NCBI RefSeq assembly: GCF_028687635.1
Contig: NZ_JAQTZS010000006.1
Location: 62,001-126,000, forward strand
Origin: Malikia sp.
GTDB lineage: Bacteria; Pseudomonadota; Gammaproteobacteria; Burkholderiales; Burkholderiaceae_C
Length of the DNA stretch: 64,000 bases
Reading direction: 5' to 3'
Under the pieces are notes generated by a model, which ran no database searches, was not told where the DNA came from, and was given only the letters and a program-made list of their open reading frames with translations. Shown here one piece after another: positions 1 through 8,181 of this stretch. Numbering within the stretch: the stretch's first letter is position 1; every line of letters begins with the position of its first letter. The position numbers were made by a program, and so were the translations under genes.

Positions 1-1869
1 CTCCAGCAGCTGGTGGCATCGGGGGCGAAGCAGGCGGTCTATGATTTCGAGGACGACCGTGCCGGCCTGGCGCAGAAAGTGGCGTTCCGGCGCGTCAAGG
101 GGGTGCCCTGGTTCGTCGTGACGGCGGTGTCGGTCGACGATGACCTCGCCTCTTGGCGGCGCAACGCGGGCATCCTGCTGGCGCAATCGCTGCTGATCAC
201 GCTGGTCCTGATCCTGATGGCGCGCTCGCTCTGGCGCTATTACAGCAAGCTGCATTTCGATCGGCAGCGCCTCCAGGGCCTGTTCGAGCTGTCGCAAAAG
301 GGCATCGCGTTGACCGACATGCGGGGTCGCTTCGTCGAGTTCAACAGCGCGTTCGCCAAGCTGTGCGGCTATCCGCCGCAGGAACTCAAGGCGCTCGACT
401 ACTGGGCACTGACGCCCGCCGAGTACCTGGAGGCCGAGACCCGGCAGCTCGAGTCGCTCGAAAAGACTGGTCAGTACGGGCCCTACCGCAAGCGCTACCG
501 GCGCAAGGACCAGCAGCTGGTGGACGTGGAGCTCAACGGTCAGCTGATCGAGACCGCCGGTGGCGAACGCTTCGTCTGGTCGATCGTGGTCGATATCTCG
601 GAGCAGCTGCGCTACGAGGACGAACTGCACGCGGCGCGTGACGCGGCCGAGGCGGGCAGCCGGGCCAAGTCCCAGTTCCTCGCCACGATGTCACATGAAT
701 TGCGCACCCCGCTGAACGGCATGCTGGGATCGGCTCAGCTGCTCAAGCGGATGGGCGCCTTGCCGCCCGCCCAGGGTCGCCTGGTCGATGCGATCCTGAG
801 CGCCGGCCTCGGGCTCAAGACGCTGCTGGGAGACTTGATCGATGCCGCCCAAATGCAGCAGGGCACCCTGGCGGTGCGGCCCGAGGCGGTGCCGCTGGAG
901 CGGTTCCTGCGCGACACCGTGGCCTTGTACGAGTTCCAGTCGATCGACCAGGGCATTCGCCTGGAGCTGACCTGGGACGGTCCCCCGCAGGCTTGCTACC
1001 GGGCCGACCCGGTGCGGCTGCGGCAGATGCTGGGCAACCTGCTGCACAACGCGCTCAAGTTCACCGAACAGGGCTGGGTGCGCCTGGAGGCCAGCGAGCT
1101 GTCGCGCCAGGGCCTGCAGGCCATGGTGGAGTTCGCGGTGGTGGACTCGGGTCCGGGCATCAAGCCGCAGGCGCAGGCGCTGCTGTTTCGGCCCTTTAGC
1201 CAGCTCGACAGCTCCTATGCCCGCCCCAGCGAGGGGGCTGGCCTGGGGCTTTCGATCGTGGCCGGCCTGACCCGCCAGATGGGCGGCGAGACGGGCGTGA
1301 GCAGCCAGCCCGGCCATGGGGCCCGGTTCTGGTTCCGGATTCCGCTGGAGGTGCTGGAGTGCCCGGTCACGGAGCCGGTCGAGCAGGCCTGCCACGACGA
1401 GCTGTCCGAGGTGTCAGCCGAACCGGCCGAAGGCGCCCTGCCCAGGCGCGTGCTGGTGGTGGAGGATAATCCGGTCAACCGCCAGCTGGTGGTCGGCTTC
1501 CTGGAGGAGCAGGGGGTCATGGTGCAATCCTGCAACAACGGGCTGGAGGCCGTCACGGCCATCACCTCGGGCGCGGTGGTGGACATGGTGCTGATGGATA
1601 TCCAGATGCCGGTCATGGATGGCATGGAGGCGTCGCGGCGCATCCGGCAATGGGAAGCGGCTTGCGGTCGGCGCCGCTTGCCGATACTCGCGCTGACGGC
1701 GGCCGCCACGATCGCCCAGCATGAGCTGAACTGCGCGGGCCTGGACGCGGTGATCTTCAAGCCGCTGGATCTGGATGCGCTGGAGTCCCATCTATTACAG
1801 TGGCGTCTGTGGGGCCATGATTTGCCCTCGCCAGCGGCGGACTTTCCCAGTTTTGAGATCTCTATCTGA
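1..1869 (+). CDS. Hybrid sensor histidine kinase/response regulator, 5' truncated by window start
   Basis: The reading frame is open from base 1, so the N-terminus (probably a periplasmic sensor domain) lies outside the window. Domains in order: end of an extracytoplasmic region, one membrane segment (about bases 160-235, ILLAQSLLITLVLILMA), a PAS domain (about 280-600), a HisKA domain with phospho-acceptor His in MSHELRTPLN (about 690-720), an HATPase domain with the N box (GNLLHNALKF), G1 (VDSGPGIK) and G2 (GAGLGLSIV), then a C-terminal receiver domain (about 1450-1790) with DMVLMDIQMPVMDG. It autophosphorylates on His and passes phosphate to its own receiver Asp. The following HPt gene is the likely next relay partner. 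The input signal cannot be told from the visible part. Confidence 0.93.
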   Translation, partial: LQQLVASGAKQAVYDFEDDRAGLAQKVAFRRVKGVPWFVVTAVSVDDDLASWRRNAGILLAQSLLITLVLILMARSLWRYYSKLHFDRQRLQGLFELSQKGIALTDMRGRFVEFNSAFAKLCGYPPQELKALDYWALTPAEYLEAETRQLESLEKTGQYGPYRKRYRRKDQQLVDVELNGQLIETAGGERFVWSIVVDISEQLRYEDELHAARDAAEAGSRAKSQFLATMSHELRTPLNGMLGSAQLLKRMGALPPAQGRLVDAILSAGLGLKTLLGDLIDAAQMQQGTLAVRPEAVPLERFLRDTVALYEFQSIDQGIRLELTWDGPPQACYRADPVRLRQMLGNLLHNALKFTEQGWVRLEASELSRQGLQAMVEFAVVDSGPGIKPQAQALLFRPFSQLDSSYARPSEGAGLGLSIVAGLTRQMGGETGVSSQPGHGARFWFRIPLEVLECPVTEPVEQACHDELSEVSAEPAEGALPRRVLVVEDNPVNRQLVVGFLEEQGVMVQSCNNGLEAVTAITSGAVVDMVLMDIQMPVMDGMEASRRIRQWEAACGRRRLPILALTAAATIAQHELNCAGLDAVIFKPLDLDALESHLLQWRLWGHDLPSPAADFPSFEISI

Positions 1870-2288
1870 TGACCCCTACTACCGTTCCCAATCCGAGCCA
1901 GCCGACGCCGCGTCGGCGCTTCCGTGCCATCGATGTCGCCGAGAACCTGGACATGCTCATCATCGGCCAGATCTGCCTGGGGGTGACCTTTGCCGGCTAC
2001 AGCAAGCTGCTCGACGCGGTGTTCAGCGAGCAATCCGGCAGCCTCGGGCGGCTGCTGTGCGCGCTCGACGGCGCCCAGACCTCGGCGATCCGGGCCGATG
2101 CGCATTCGTTCAAGGGTGAAACCAGCGTGCTGGGGCTCAAGGCCCTGGCTCAGCAAGCCTTCCACTGCGAGGAGCAGGGCGCCGCGTTCACGCCGGCCGA
2201 CTGCCAGCAGGCAGCCGCCAAGCTGCGCGAGTGCTGGGACACCACGCAGGCGCTGTGCCGGCGCATGGGGCTGGTGGCTGCTGCCTGA
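1869..2288 (+). CDS. HPt (histidine phosphotransfer) domain protein
   Basis: A 139-residue protein whose ATG overlaps the kinase stop codon (TGATG), so the two are translationally coupled. It has the HPt signature AHSFKGETSVLGL, in which the His is the expected phosphorylation site, inside an all-helical region; no kinase or output domain is seen. It should take phosphate from the receiver domain of the upstream hybrid kinase and hand it to a response regulator that is not in this window. The family is certain from the motif; the final target is unknown. Confidence 0.85.
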   Translation: MTPTTVPNPSQPTPRRRFRAIDVAENLDMLIIGQICLGVTFAGYSKLLDAVFSEQSGSLGRLLCALDGAQTSAIRADAHSFKGETSVLGLKALAQQAFHCEEQGAAFTPADCQQAAAKLRECWDTTQALCRRMGLVAAA

Positions 2289-2296
2289 TCCTTGAC

Positions 2297-2341
2297 CAAG
2301 AGCGCGGCAAGCCTCCCCCTTCAGGGGGAGGTCAAGAGCGC
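2297..2341. repeat. Perfect hairpin flanked by 9-base direct repeats
   Basis: CCTCCCCC (2312-2319), loop TTCA, GGGGGAGG (2324-2331) forms a perfect 8-bp stem. It is flanked by two copies of CAAGAGCGC (2297-2305 and 2333-2341). It could be the left-end hairpin of the TnpB element, a REP-like intergenic repeat, or a stem acting as a terminator for the HPt gene, although no T-run follows it. Confidence 0.6.
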
Positions 2342-2406
2342 CGGCCCGCGCAGCGGGCCACATCCATCACAGCACAGACCACCTTTGCTGCTACGATAGC
2401 CTGCCC

Positions 2407-3654
2407 ATGTCGATCAGGGCTTTCCGCTTTCAGCTTCGCTTGAAGCCCGGCACCGAGCGCGCCCTGCGCCGGTTTGCCGGCTCGTGCCGCTGGGTGTGGA
2501 ATGCCGCGATCGCCGAGCAGCAGCGCCGGCGCGAGGCGGGCGAGAAGTTCGCCGGGCACGCAGCCATGTGTCAGTGGCTCACCGCATGGCGGCACGCGCC
2601 CGAAACCGGTTGGCTCGCTGAAACCCCGGTCCATCCGCTGCAGCAGACGCTGCGCCGGCTCGAAGCCGCCTACCAGCGCTTCTTCGCGGGCCAGGGCGGC
2701 TACCCCAAGTTCAAGCGGCGCGGCCAGGAGCCGGGCTTGCGCTTCCCCGATCCGAAACAGTTCGCGCTGGACCCTGTCAACGCCCGAGTGAAGCTGCCCA
2801 AGCTGGGTTGGCAGCGCCTGCGCCTGTCGCAGCCCGTGGTCGGCGAACCGCGCAACGCCACCGTCACCCGCGAGCGCGGTCATTGGTTCGTGTCGCTGCA
2901 GGTCGAGCTGCCCGACGTGTTGCCAGCCGCCGATCTGGCGCCGACGCTGGGCATCGATCTGGGCGTGGCGCTGTTCGCGGCCACGTCGAGCGGCGACAAG
3001 ATCGAGCCCCTCAAGGCACTGGAGCGCCAGCAGCGCCGCCTCAAGCGCTACCAGAGCGCCGTCTCGTGCAAGGTCAAGGGCTCGCGCAACCGCCGCAAGG
3101 CGGTGGAGCGGCTCAGCCGCATCCACGCGCGCATCGCCGCGCAGCGCAGCGACTGGCTGCACAAGCTCAGCACTGAGCTGGCCGATCGCCACCCGGTGAT
3201 CGCGATAGAAGATTTGAAGGTCGCGGCGATGTCGGCCAGCGCCGCCGGCACGGTGGAGGCGCCGGGCAAGCGGGTGCGCCAGAAGACGGGACTGAACCGC
3301 GCGATCCTCGACCAGGGCTGGGCCGAGTTCCGCCGCCAGCTCGAATACAAGTGCGCCGCCCGGGGCGGCGCCGTGGTGTCGGTGAACCCGGCCTACACCA
3401 GCCAGCGCTGCAGCCAGTGCGGCCATGTCTCGGCCGACAACCGCCAGACGCAAGGCGCCTTTGCCTGCGTGGCCTGTGGCCATGCCGACAACGCGGACAC
3501 GAACGCCGCGAAGAACATTCTGGCCGCCGGACTGGCGGTCTGGTCCTGCGGGACCGCAGCCTGTGGAGCGGAAGTCAGCCGCGCCAAGCCCGCGAGGGCG
3601 AAGCGCGCAGCCGCGAAGAAGCAGGAACCCACCGAAGGGTTGATGCGTGTCTAG
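2407..3654 (+). CDS. tnpB: TnpB RNA-guided nuclease (IS605 OrfB family)
   Basis: This 415-residue protein is a complete TnpB. The RuvC-like catalytic residues are present: D184 (LGIDLG), E268 (VIAIED) and D364 (ADTNAAKN). A four-Cys zinc finger is formed by C335/C338 and C354/C357 (CSQC and CVAC). The N-terminal OrfB_IS605 helix-turn-helix region is intact and the C-terminus is a basic Ala/Lys tail. Known members are RNA-guided DNA nucleases that use an omega-RNA made from the 3' end of tnpB and the right end of the element. There is no frameshift or missing active-site residue, so it is probably functional. No tnpA is nearby. Confidence 0.93.
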   Translation: MSIRAFRFQLRLKPGTERALRRFAGSCRWVWNAAIAEQQRRREAGEKFAGHAAMCQWLTAWRHAPETGWLAETPVHPLQQTLRRLEAAYQRFFAGQGGYPKFKRRGQEPGLRFPDPKQFALDPVNARVKLPKLGWQRLRLSQPVVGEPRNATVTRERGHWFVSLQVELPDVLPAADLAPTLGIDLGVALFAATSSGDKIEPLKALERQQRRLKRYQSAVSCKVKGSRNRRKAVERLSRIHARIAAQRSDWLHKLSTELADRHPVIAIEDLKVAAMSASAAGTVEAPGKRVRQKTGLNRAILDQGWAEFRRQLEYKCAARGGAVVSVNPAYTSQRCSQCGHVSADNRQTQGAFACVACGHADNADTNAAKNILAAGLAVWSCGTAACGAEVSRAKPARAKRAAAKKQEPTEGLMRV

Positions 3655-3709
3655 CGCGCGCACCCACCCGGTAGGAATCCTTGGCCTTCAGGCCGGGGAG
3701 GAAGTCAAC
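3655..3709 (+). ncRNA. Right end of the IS / 3' part of a putative omega-RNA
   Basis: Directly after the tnpB stop is a GC-rich segment with a GGCC-TTCA-GGCC hairpin (about 3683-3694) ending in GGGGAGGAAGTCAAC. By analogy with studied TnpB systems, the omega-RNA scaffold would cover the 3' end of tnpB and this segment. The bases just beyond 3709 (starting AGCTGTAGC) would then be the guide. The hairpin and position are seen; transcription and exact ends are inferred. Confidence 0.55.
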
Positions 3710-3753
3710 AGCTGTAGCTTGGGCCAGTGTGCCGCATCGCAGTGGTGTGCAGA

Positions 3754-3788
3754 AACAAAAACGCCCGTCGCGGGTGGCGACGGGCGTC
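3754..3788 (-). terminator. Rho-independent terminator of the tRNA cluster
   Basis: On the minus strand ACGCCCGTCG (complement of 3778-3787) pairs perfectly over 10 bp with the complement of 3761-3770 around a 7-base loop, and is followed by a T-rich run (TTTTTGTTT). It lies just downstream of tRNA-Gly as read on the minus strand and so ends the tRNA-Asn, tRNA-Asn, tRNA-Gly transcript. Confidence 0.85.
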
Positions 3789-3794
3789 TTGTAT

Positions 3795-3870
3795 TGGAGC
3801 GGGATAAGAGACTCGAACTCTCGACCTATACCTTGGCAAGGTATCGCTCTACCAACTGAGCTAATCCCGC
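3795..3870 (-). tRNA. tRNA-Gly (anticodon GCC)
   Basis: A 76-base cloverleaf on the minus strand beginning GCGGGATTAGCTCAG, with anticodon loop centred on GCC, T-arm GTTCGAGTC and an encoded CCA end. The acceptor stem GCGGGAT/ATCCCGC is perfectly paired. It is the last gene of the three-tRNA cluster before the terminator. Confidence 0.96.
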
Positions 3871-3880
3871 AGGGATCTTC

Positions 3881-3956
3881 TGGCTCCTCGACCTGGGCTC
3901 GAACCAGGGACCTACGGATTAACAGTCCGGCGCTCTACCGACTGAGCTATCGAGGA
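3881..3956 (-). tRNA. tRNA-Asn (anticodon GTT), copy 1
   Basis: A 76-base cloverleaf on the minus strand beginning TCCTCGATAGCTCAG, with anticodon GTT in ACTGTTAAT, T-arm GTTCGAGCC, discriminator G and encoded CCA. It is 10 bases upstream of tRNA-Gly in the same orientation and its sequence is identical to copy 2. Confidence 0.96.
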
Positions 3957-3990
3957 ACAGACCTGCCGCAACTTGCGTTGCAGCAGATGT

Positions 3991-4014
3991 TGGTAACGGT
4001 GTTGGTAACGGTGT
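3991..4014. repeat. 12-base tandem repeat (2 copies) between the tRNA-Asn genes
   Basis: TGGTAACGGTGT occurs twice head to tail (3991-4002 and 4003-4014), directly abutting the CCA end of tRNA-Asn copy 2. It is most simply a slippage product in the spacer; no function is apparent. Confidence 0.8.
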
Positions 4015-4090
4015 TGGCTCCTCGACCTGGGCTCGAACCAGGGACCTACGGATTAACAGTCCGGCGCTCTACCGACTGAGCTATCGAGGA
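4015..4090 (-). tRNA. tRNA-Asn (anticodon GTT), copy 2
   Basis: This has the same 76-base sequence as the copy at 3881-3956, with anticodon GTT and encoded CCA. It is the first gene of the minus-strand tRNA cluster. Two identical neighbouring copies point to local duplication or gene conversion. Confidence 0.96.
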
Positions 4091-4136
4091 ATAGCTTTCG
4101 ATTATAGCCAGGTTTTCCGGGCTTTTTCGAGCGGGC

Positions 4137-5048
4137 TCAAATTTCCGTTGGCAGCGCGGCCCAGGCCTGCCGCAGCGCGGCGGCGGCGGCCTCCGGGTCG
4201 GCGGCGCCGGTGATGGCGCGCACGACCGCGAACGAGCCGACGCCGCTGGCGGCGACCTCGGGCAGCTGCTCGGCGCCGATGCCGCCGATGGCGACCAGGC
4301 TGCGCTGACGCATCAGCCGCGCGTAGGCTTGGAGCCGGCCCGTGCCTTGTGGCGGCGTGACCATGGCCTTGAGCGTGGTCGGGAACACCGCGCCCAACGC
4401 GAGGTAGCTCGGCCTCACCGCATCGGCGCGCAGCATCTCGGCGTAGCCATGCGTGCTCAGGCCCAGCCGCAGGCCGGCGTGGCGCATCTCGGCCAGTTCG
4501 GAGGTTGAAAGCGTGTCGAGGTCTTCCTGACCCAGGTGCACGCCGTAGGCACCGGCGGCGATGGCTTCGCGCCAGTGGTCGTTGATGAACAGCAGGCTGG
4601 AGCTGCCGCGCACCGCTTCGACTGCGGCGCGGATCTCGGCGCGCACGGCGGCGGCGTCCTGCGACTTGAAGCGCAGCTGCACGGTCGGCAGGCCCGCGCG
4701 CGCCATGCGGCCGACCCATTCGGCGCTGGGCAGCACGGCATAGAGGCCGAGCCGTGGCGGGCAGGGCGCGAAGGCATCGGGGCGTGGGCCTGAGGGGATG
4801 CCGAAGTCGGCCTGCTCGCGAGGCCAGCTCTCTGGGTCGAAGCAGCCGGTGCGATCGCTCTGGCGCTGCCAGGCGCGCGCCACCACCTCGGCATCGGCCG
4901 GGATGAAGCCGAGCCGGCGCGCGGCGGCGTAGCTGATCGCGCGCGGGCTGTCGTCGACTGGAAGGGCCTGCGGGTCGGCGTTGCTGTCCAGACCGAGCGC
5001 GGCATGGCGCGCGACGATCTGCTGCATCAGTTCAAGGGTAGCGGGCAT
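4137..5048 (-). CDS. thiE: Thiamin-phosphate synthase ThiE with N-terminal extension
   Basis: ThiE joins HMP pyrophosphate and thiazole phosphate to give thiamin phosphate in the cytoplasm. The TIM-barrel core (about residues 98-303) has the expected motifs: VQLRFK (substrate phosphate/pyrimidine site), INDHW, GVHLGQED (metal site), the ALGAVFPT segment and VAIGGIG for phosphate binding near the C-terminus. The protein is 303 residues against about 210 for ordinary ThiE. The first about 95 residues are an added domain of unknown role. It is the last gene of thiO-thiS-thiG-thiE and starts 7 bases after the thiG stop. Confidence 0.93.
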   Translation of the reverse strand: MPATLELMQQIVARHAALGLDSNADPQALPVDDSPRAISYAAARRLGFIPADAEVVARAWQRQSDRTGCFDPESWPREQADFGIPSGPRPDAFAPCPPRLGLYAVLPSAEWVGRMARAGLPTVQLRFKSQDAAAVRAEIRAAVEAVRGSSSLLFINDHWREAIAAGAYGVHLGQEDLDTLSTSELAEMRHAGLRLGLSTHGYAEMLRADAVRPSYLALGAVFPTTLKAMVTPPQGTGRLQAYARLMRQRSLVAIGGIGAEQLPEVAASGVGSFAVVRAITGAADPEAAAAALRQAWAALPTEI

Positions 5049-5055
5049 GGCGGAC

Positions 5056-5862
5056 TCAGGGCTGGTGCCAGAAGGGGGTGCCGAGCACCGGGGTGCTGGG
5101 CTGGGCGGCGTCCTGCGCGGTCATGGCGCCGGCCAGGAAGGCGCTGCGCCCGGCCTGCACCGCGTCGGCGAAGGCGCCGGCCATGGTGACGGGTTCCTGT
5201 GCCAGCGCGACGGCGGTGTTGAGCAGCACCGCGTCATAGCCCCATTCCATCACCTGGCAGGCGTGCGAGGGCAGGCCCAGGCCGGCATCGACGATCAGCG
5301 GCACGTCCAGGCGCTCGCGCAGCGTGCGCAGCGCGTAGGGGTTGATCGGGCCCTGGCCGGTGCCGATCGGCGCCGCCCAGGGCATCACGGCCTGGCAGCC
5401 GATGTCGACCAGGCGCTGGCACAGCACCAGATCGTCGGTGCTGTAGGGCAGCACCTTGAAGCCGGACTTGATCAGGCGCTCGGCGGCCTCGACCAGGTTC
5501 AGCGTATCGGGCTGCAGGGTGTAGTCGTCGCCGATCAGCTCAAGCTTGATCCAGTCGGTCTCGAACACCTCGCGCGCCATCTCGGCGGTGGTGATGGCTT
5601 CCTGCAGGCTGTGGCAGCCAGCGGTGTTGGGCAGCACCGGCACGCCCATCTTCTTGAGCAGCGGCCAGAAGCCGTGGCTGGCGTCGAGGCCGCTGGCGCC
5701 CTGGCGCCGCAGCGAGGCGGTCAGCATGCAGGGCTGGCTGCGGGCCACGGCGGCTTCGAGCACGGCGGGCGAGGGGTAGCGCGAGGTGCCCAGCAGCAGG
5801 CGGCTGGCGAAGGTCTCGCCGTAGAGGACCAGCGGGTCTTGGGTGGGGGTGGCTGTGGTCAT
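5056..5862 (-). CDS. thiG: Thiazole synthase ThiG
   Basis: A 268-residue TIM-barrel enzyme that builds the thiazole phosphate ring from deoxyxylulose 5-phosphate, dehydroglycine (from ThiO) and ThiS-thiocarboxylate. The Schiff-base Lys is seen in DWIKLELIGD. Other family signatures are RLLLGTSRYPSP near the N-terminus and the phosphate site VDAGLGLPSHA followed by GYDAVLLNTAVA. It lies between thiS and thiE on the minus strand and the length is normal. Confidence 0.96.
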   Translation of the reverse strand: MTTATPTQDPLVLYGETFASRLLLGTSRYPSPAVLEAAVARSQPCMLTASLRRQGASGLDASHGFWPLLKKMGVPVLPNTAGCHSLQEAITTAEMAREVFETDWIKLELIGDDYTLQPDTLNLVEAAERLIKSGFKVLPYSTDDLVLCQRLVDIGCQAVMPWAAPIGTGQGPINPYALRTLRERLDVPLIVDAGLGLPSHACQVMEWGYDAVLLNTAVALAQEPVTMAGAFADAVQAGRSAFLAGAMTAQDAAQPSTPVLGTPFWHQP

Positions 5863-5924
5863 GGGATTCTGGTGGATGTTGTGCGGTGGGCGGGGGCTGC
5901 GGCCGGCGGGCGATCCGAGGGCGG

Positions 5925-6122
5925 TCAGCCGCCGGTCACGGGGGCGATGATCTCGATCCGGTCGCCTTCGGCCAGCGCCGTCTGGGCGTACTGGCCGCGC
6001 GGCACGAAGCGCAGGTTGACGGCGGCGGCGAACGGGCCGCTGGCGGCAATGGCTTGCACCGCGTCGGCCAGGGTGGCGTGGTCGGGCAGCTGGTGGGCCT
6101 GGTTGTTGATGAGGACTTGCAT
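5925..6122 (-). CDS. thiS: Sulfur carrier protein ThiS
   Basis: A 65-residue ubiquitin-fold protein ending in Gly-Gly (PVTGG), whose C-terminal Gly is adenylated and converted to a thiocarboxylate to supply sulfur to ThiG. The start MQVLINNQAHQL is standard. It begins 7 bases after thiO and lies 62 bases before thiG. No thiF is in the window, so the activating enzyme must be encoded elsewhere. Confidence 0.95.
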   Translation of the reverse strand: MQVLINNQAHQLPDHATLADAVQAIAASGPFAAAVNLRFVPRGQYAQTALAEGDRIEIIAPVTGG

Positions 6123-6129
6123 GGTGGGC

Positions 6130-7251
6130 TCAGGCCGGGAGGGCGGCCAGGGTGGTGAAGTGCAGCTGCAGGCGGTCGGCCAGCGTGCGGCTGCCGCGCT
6201 GCATCCATTCGAGCACGGCGTCGAGCATGGCCGGCGAGATCATGAAGCCATGCCGGTACAGGCCGTTGACCTGCAGCACGCGCGGCGCGACTTCGTGCAC
6301 GGCCGGCAGGTTGTCGGGCAGGGTCGGGCGGCAATGGGTGCAGAGCTCGAGGATGCGGCCCTCGCCAAAGCCGGGGTGGACCGCATAGGCGGCGCTCAGC
6401 AGCTCAAGCGTCGAGCGCACGCTGGCCGGGCTCATGTCGTCGCTCTCGATCTCGGTGGCGCCGATCACGAACACATGGTCCTCTTTGGGCGCGATGTAGA
6501 TCGGGTAGCGCGGGTGCAGCAGCCGGGTCGGGCGCTGCAGCGTGACGTCGGGCGCGTGCAGGCGCACGACCTCGCCGCGCACGCCGCGCAGGGCTTGCGG
6601 TGCCTGCCAGTCGGCGCGGGCGCCCAGGCCACGGCAATCGAGCACCCAGCCGCCCTGGTCAGCCTGGATGTCCCGGGCCTGTTCCAGCGTCAGGGAGGTG
6701 TTCCATTCGATGCTGATGCCGCGCGCGGCCAGCGAGTCGATCAGCGCCGCCAGCAGCTGGCGGTTGTCGAGCTGGCCTTCCTCGGGCAGATACAGGCCCT
6801 GGTGAAAGCGCTGCGCCAGCGCGGGTTCGAGTTCGGCCAGGCCTTGGCCGTCGAGTCCGCGTGGCTTGGGCTGCTCGGGCAGGGCGCGGCCGGTCTGCGC
6901 CAGCAGGCCCGAGAAGCGCTGCGCCTCGTGGGCGTCCTGGCGGTGCCAGACGATCAGCGTGCCGTTGCGCTGGAAGTAGACCGGGCGCGTCAGGCCGGCG
7001 ATCAGCTGCGGCCAGCGCGTCAGCGCGTACTGGCCCATGGCGACCACGCTGGGCTCGGTGATGGCGGATTCAGCCAGCGGCGCCAGCATGGCGGCGGCGA
7101 CCCAGGCCGCCGCACCGCTGCTGTCGGGCTTGCCGGCATCGACGAGGCGGACCGGGTGGCCGGCCTGCGCCAGCGACAGCGCGAGCAGACGGCCCATCAG
7201 GCCGGCGCCGAGCACCAGCACCGGGGGTTGCGATTGGACGGATTCAGGCAT
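6130..7251 (-). CDS. thiO: Glycine/D-amino-acid oxidase ThiO (FAD-dependent)
   Basis: An FAD-dependent oxidase of the DAO family that oxidises glycine to the imine used by ThiG; its presence fits an aerobic thiazole route. The N-terminal dinucleotide motif VLVLGAGLMGRLLAL lies right after the chosen start (MPESVQSQ); an upstream in-frame ATG at 7329 would run into the divergent thiD gene and is unlikely. The C-terminal part has CRPTLPDNLPAVHEV and NGLYRHGFMISPAM, typical of the family. 373 residues. First gene of thiO-S-G-E and divergent from thiD, with only 61 bases between the two starts, so no riboswitch fits there. Confidence 0.93.
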   Translation of the reverse strand: MPESVQSQPPVLVLGAGLMGRLLALSLAQAGHPVRLVDAGKPDSSGAAAWVAAAMLAPLAESAITEPSVVAMGQYALTRWPQLIAGLTRPVYFQRNGTLIVWHRQDAHEAQRFSGLLAQTGRALPEQPKPRGLDGQGLAELEPALAQRFHQGLYLPEEGQLDNRQLLAALIDSLAARGISIEWNTSLTLEQARDIQADQGGWVLDCRGLGARADWQAPQALRGVRGEVVRLHAPDVTLQRPTRLLHPRYPIYIAPKEDHVFVIGATEIESDDMSPASVRSTLELLSAAYAVHPGFGEGRILELCTHCRPTLPDNLPAVHEVAPRVLQVNGLYRHGFMISPAMLDAVLEWMQRGSRTLADRLQLHFTTLAALPA

Positions 7252-7300
7252 GGCGATACTCCTGCTGGACGAAAGAACAGGCAGCGCCCGGGCGCTGCGG

Positions 7301-7312
7301 GATAATTTTGCG

Positions 7313-7313
<1 letters not shown>
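7301..7313 (+). promoter_or_regulatory. Candidate -10 element giving a leaderless thiD mRNA
   Basis: GATAAT (7301-7306) lies 6 bases before the thiD ATG, so transcription would start at or next to the A of the start codon. The same arrangement is present at yhbY. No clear -35 match is seen. Inference from spacing only. Confidence 0.45.
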
Positions 7314-8167
<854 letters not shown>

Positions 8168-8181
8168 ATCGCTCGGACGCT

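Larger units (their letters stand above)
2292..3709 (+). mobile_element. IS200/IS605-group (IS1341-type) element with tnpB only
   Basis: The element carries a single tnpB and no tnpA, so it is non-autonomous for transposition or depends on a TnpA elsewhere. Its right end lies just after tnpB and holds a GGCC-TTCA-GGCC hairpin followed by GGGGAGGAAGTCAAC, which is typical of the right ends and omega-RNA 3' ends of this group. The left boundary is not certain: TTGAC at 2292 is a plausible target/TAM-like sequence, followed by a perfect hairpin at 2312-2331. The element sits between the HPt gene and the tRNA cluster and disrupts no gene. The boundaries are inferred; an empty-site sequence would be needed to fix them. 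Confidence 0.7.

Noticed and set aside
3991-4014. Tandem repeat considered as a mini CRISPR or satellite
   Set aside because: Only two 12-base copies with no spacers and no cas genes; simple slippage explains it.
4981-7305. 774-residue plus-strand open frame over the thi genes
   Set aside because: It is antisense to thiE, thiG, thiS and thiO, has low-complexity Gly/Ala/Arg/Gln composition and no recognisable domain; a GC-rich shadow frame.
7252-7312. Second TPP riboswitch ahead of thiOSGE or thiD
   Set aside because: Only 61 bases separate the divergent starts and no CTGAGA or CCTGAT core is present.
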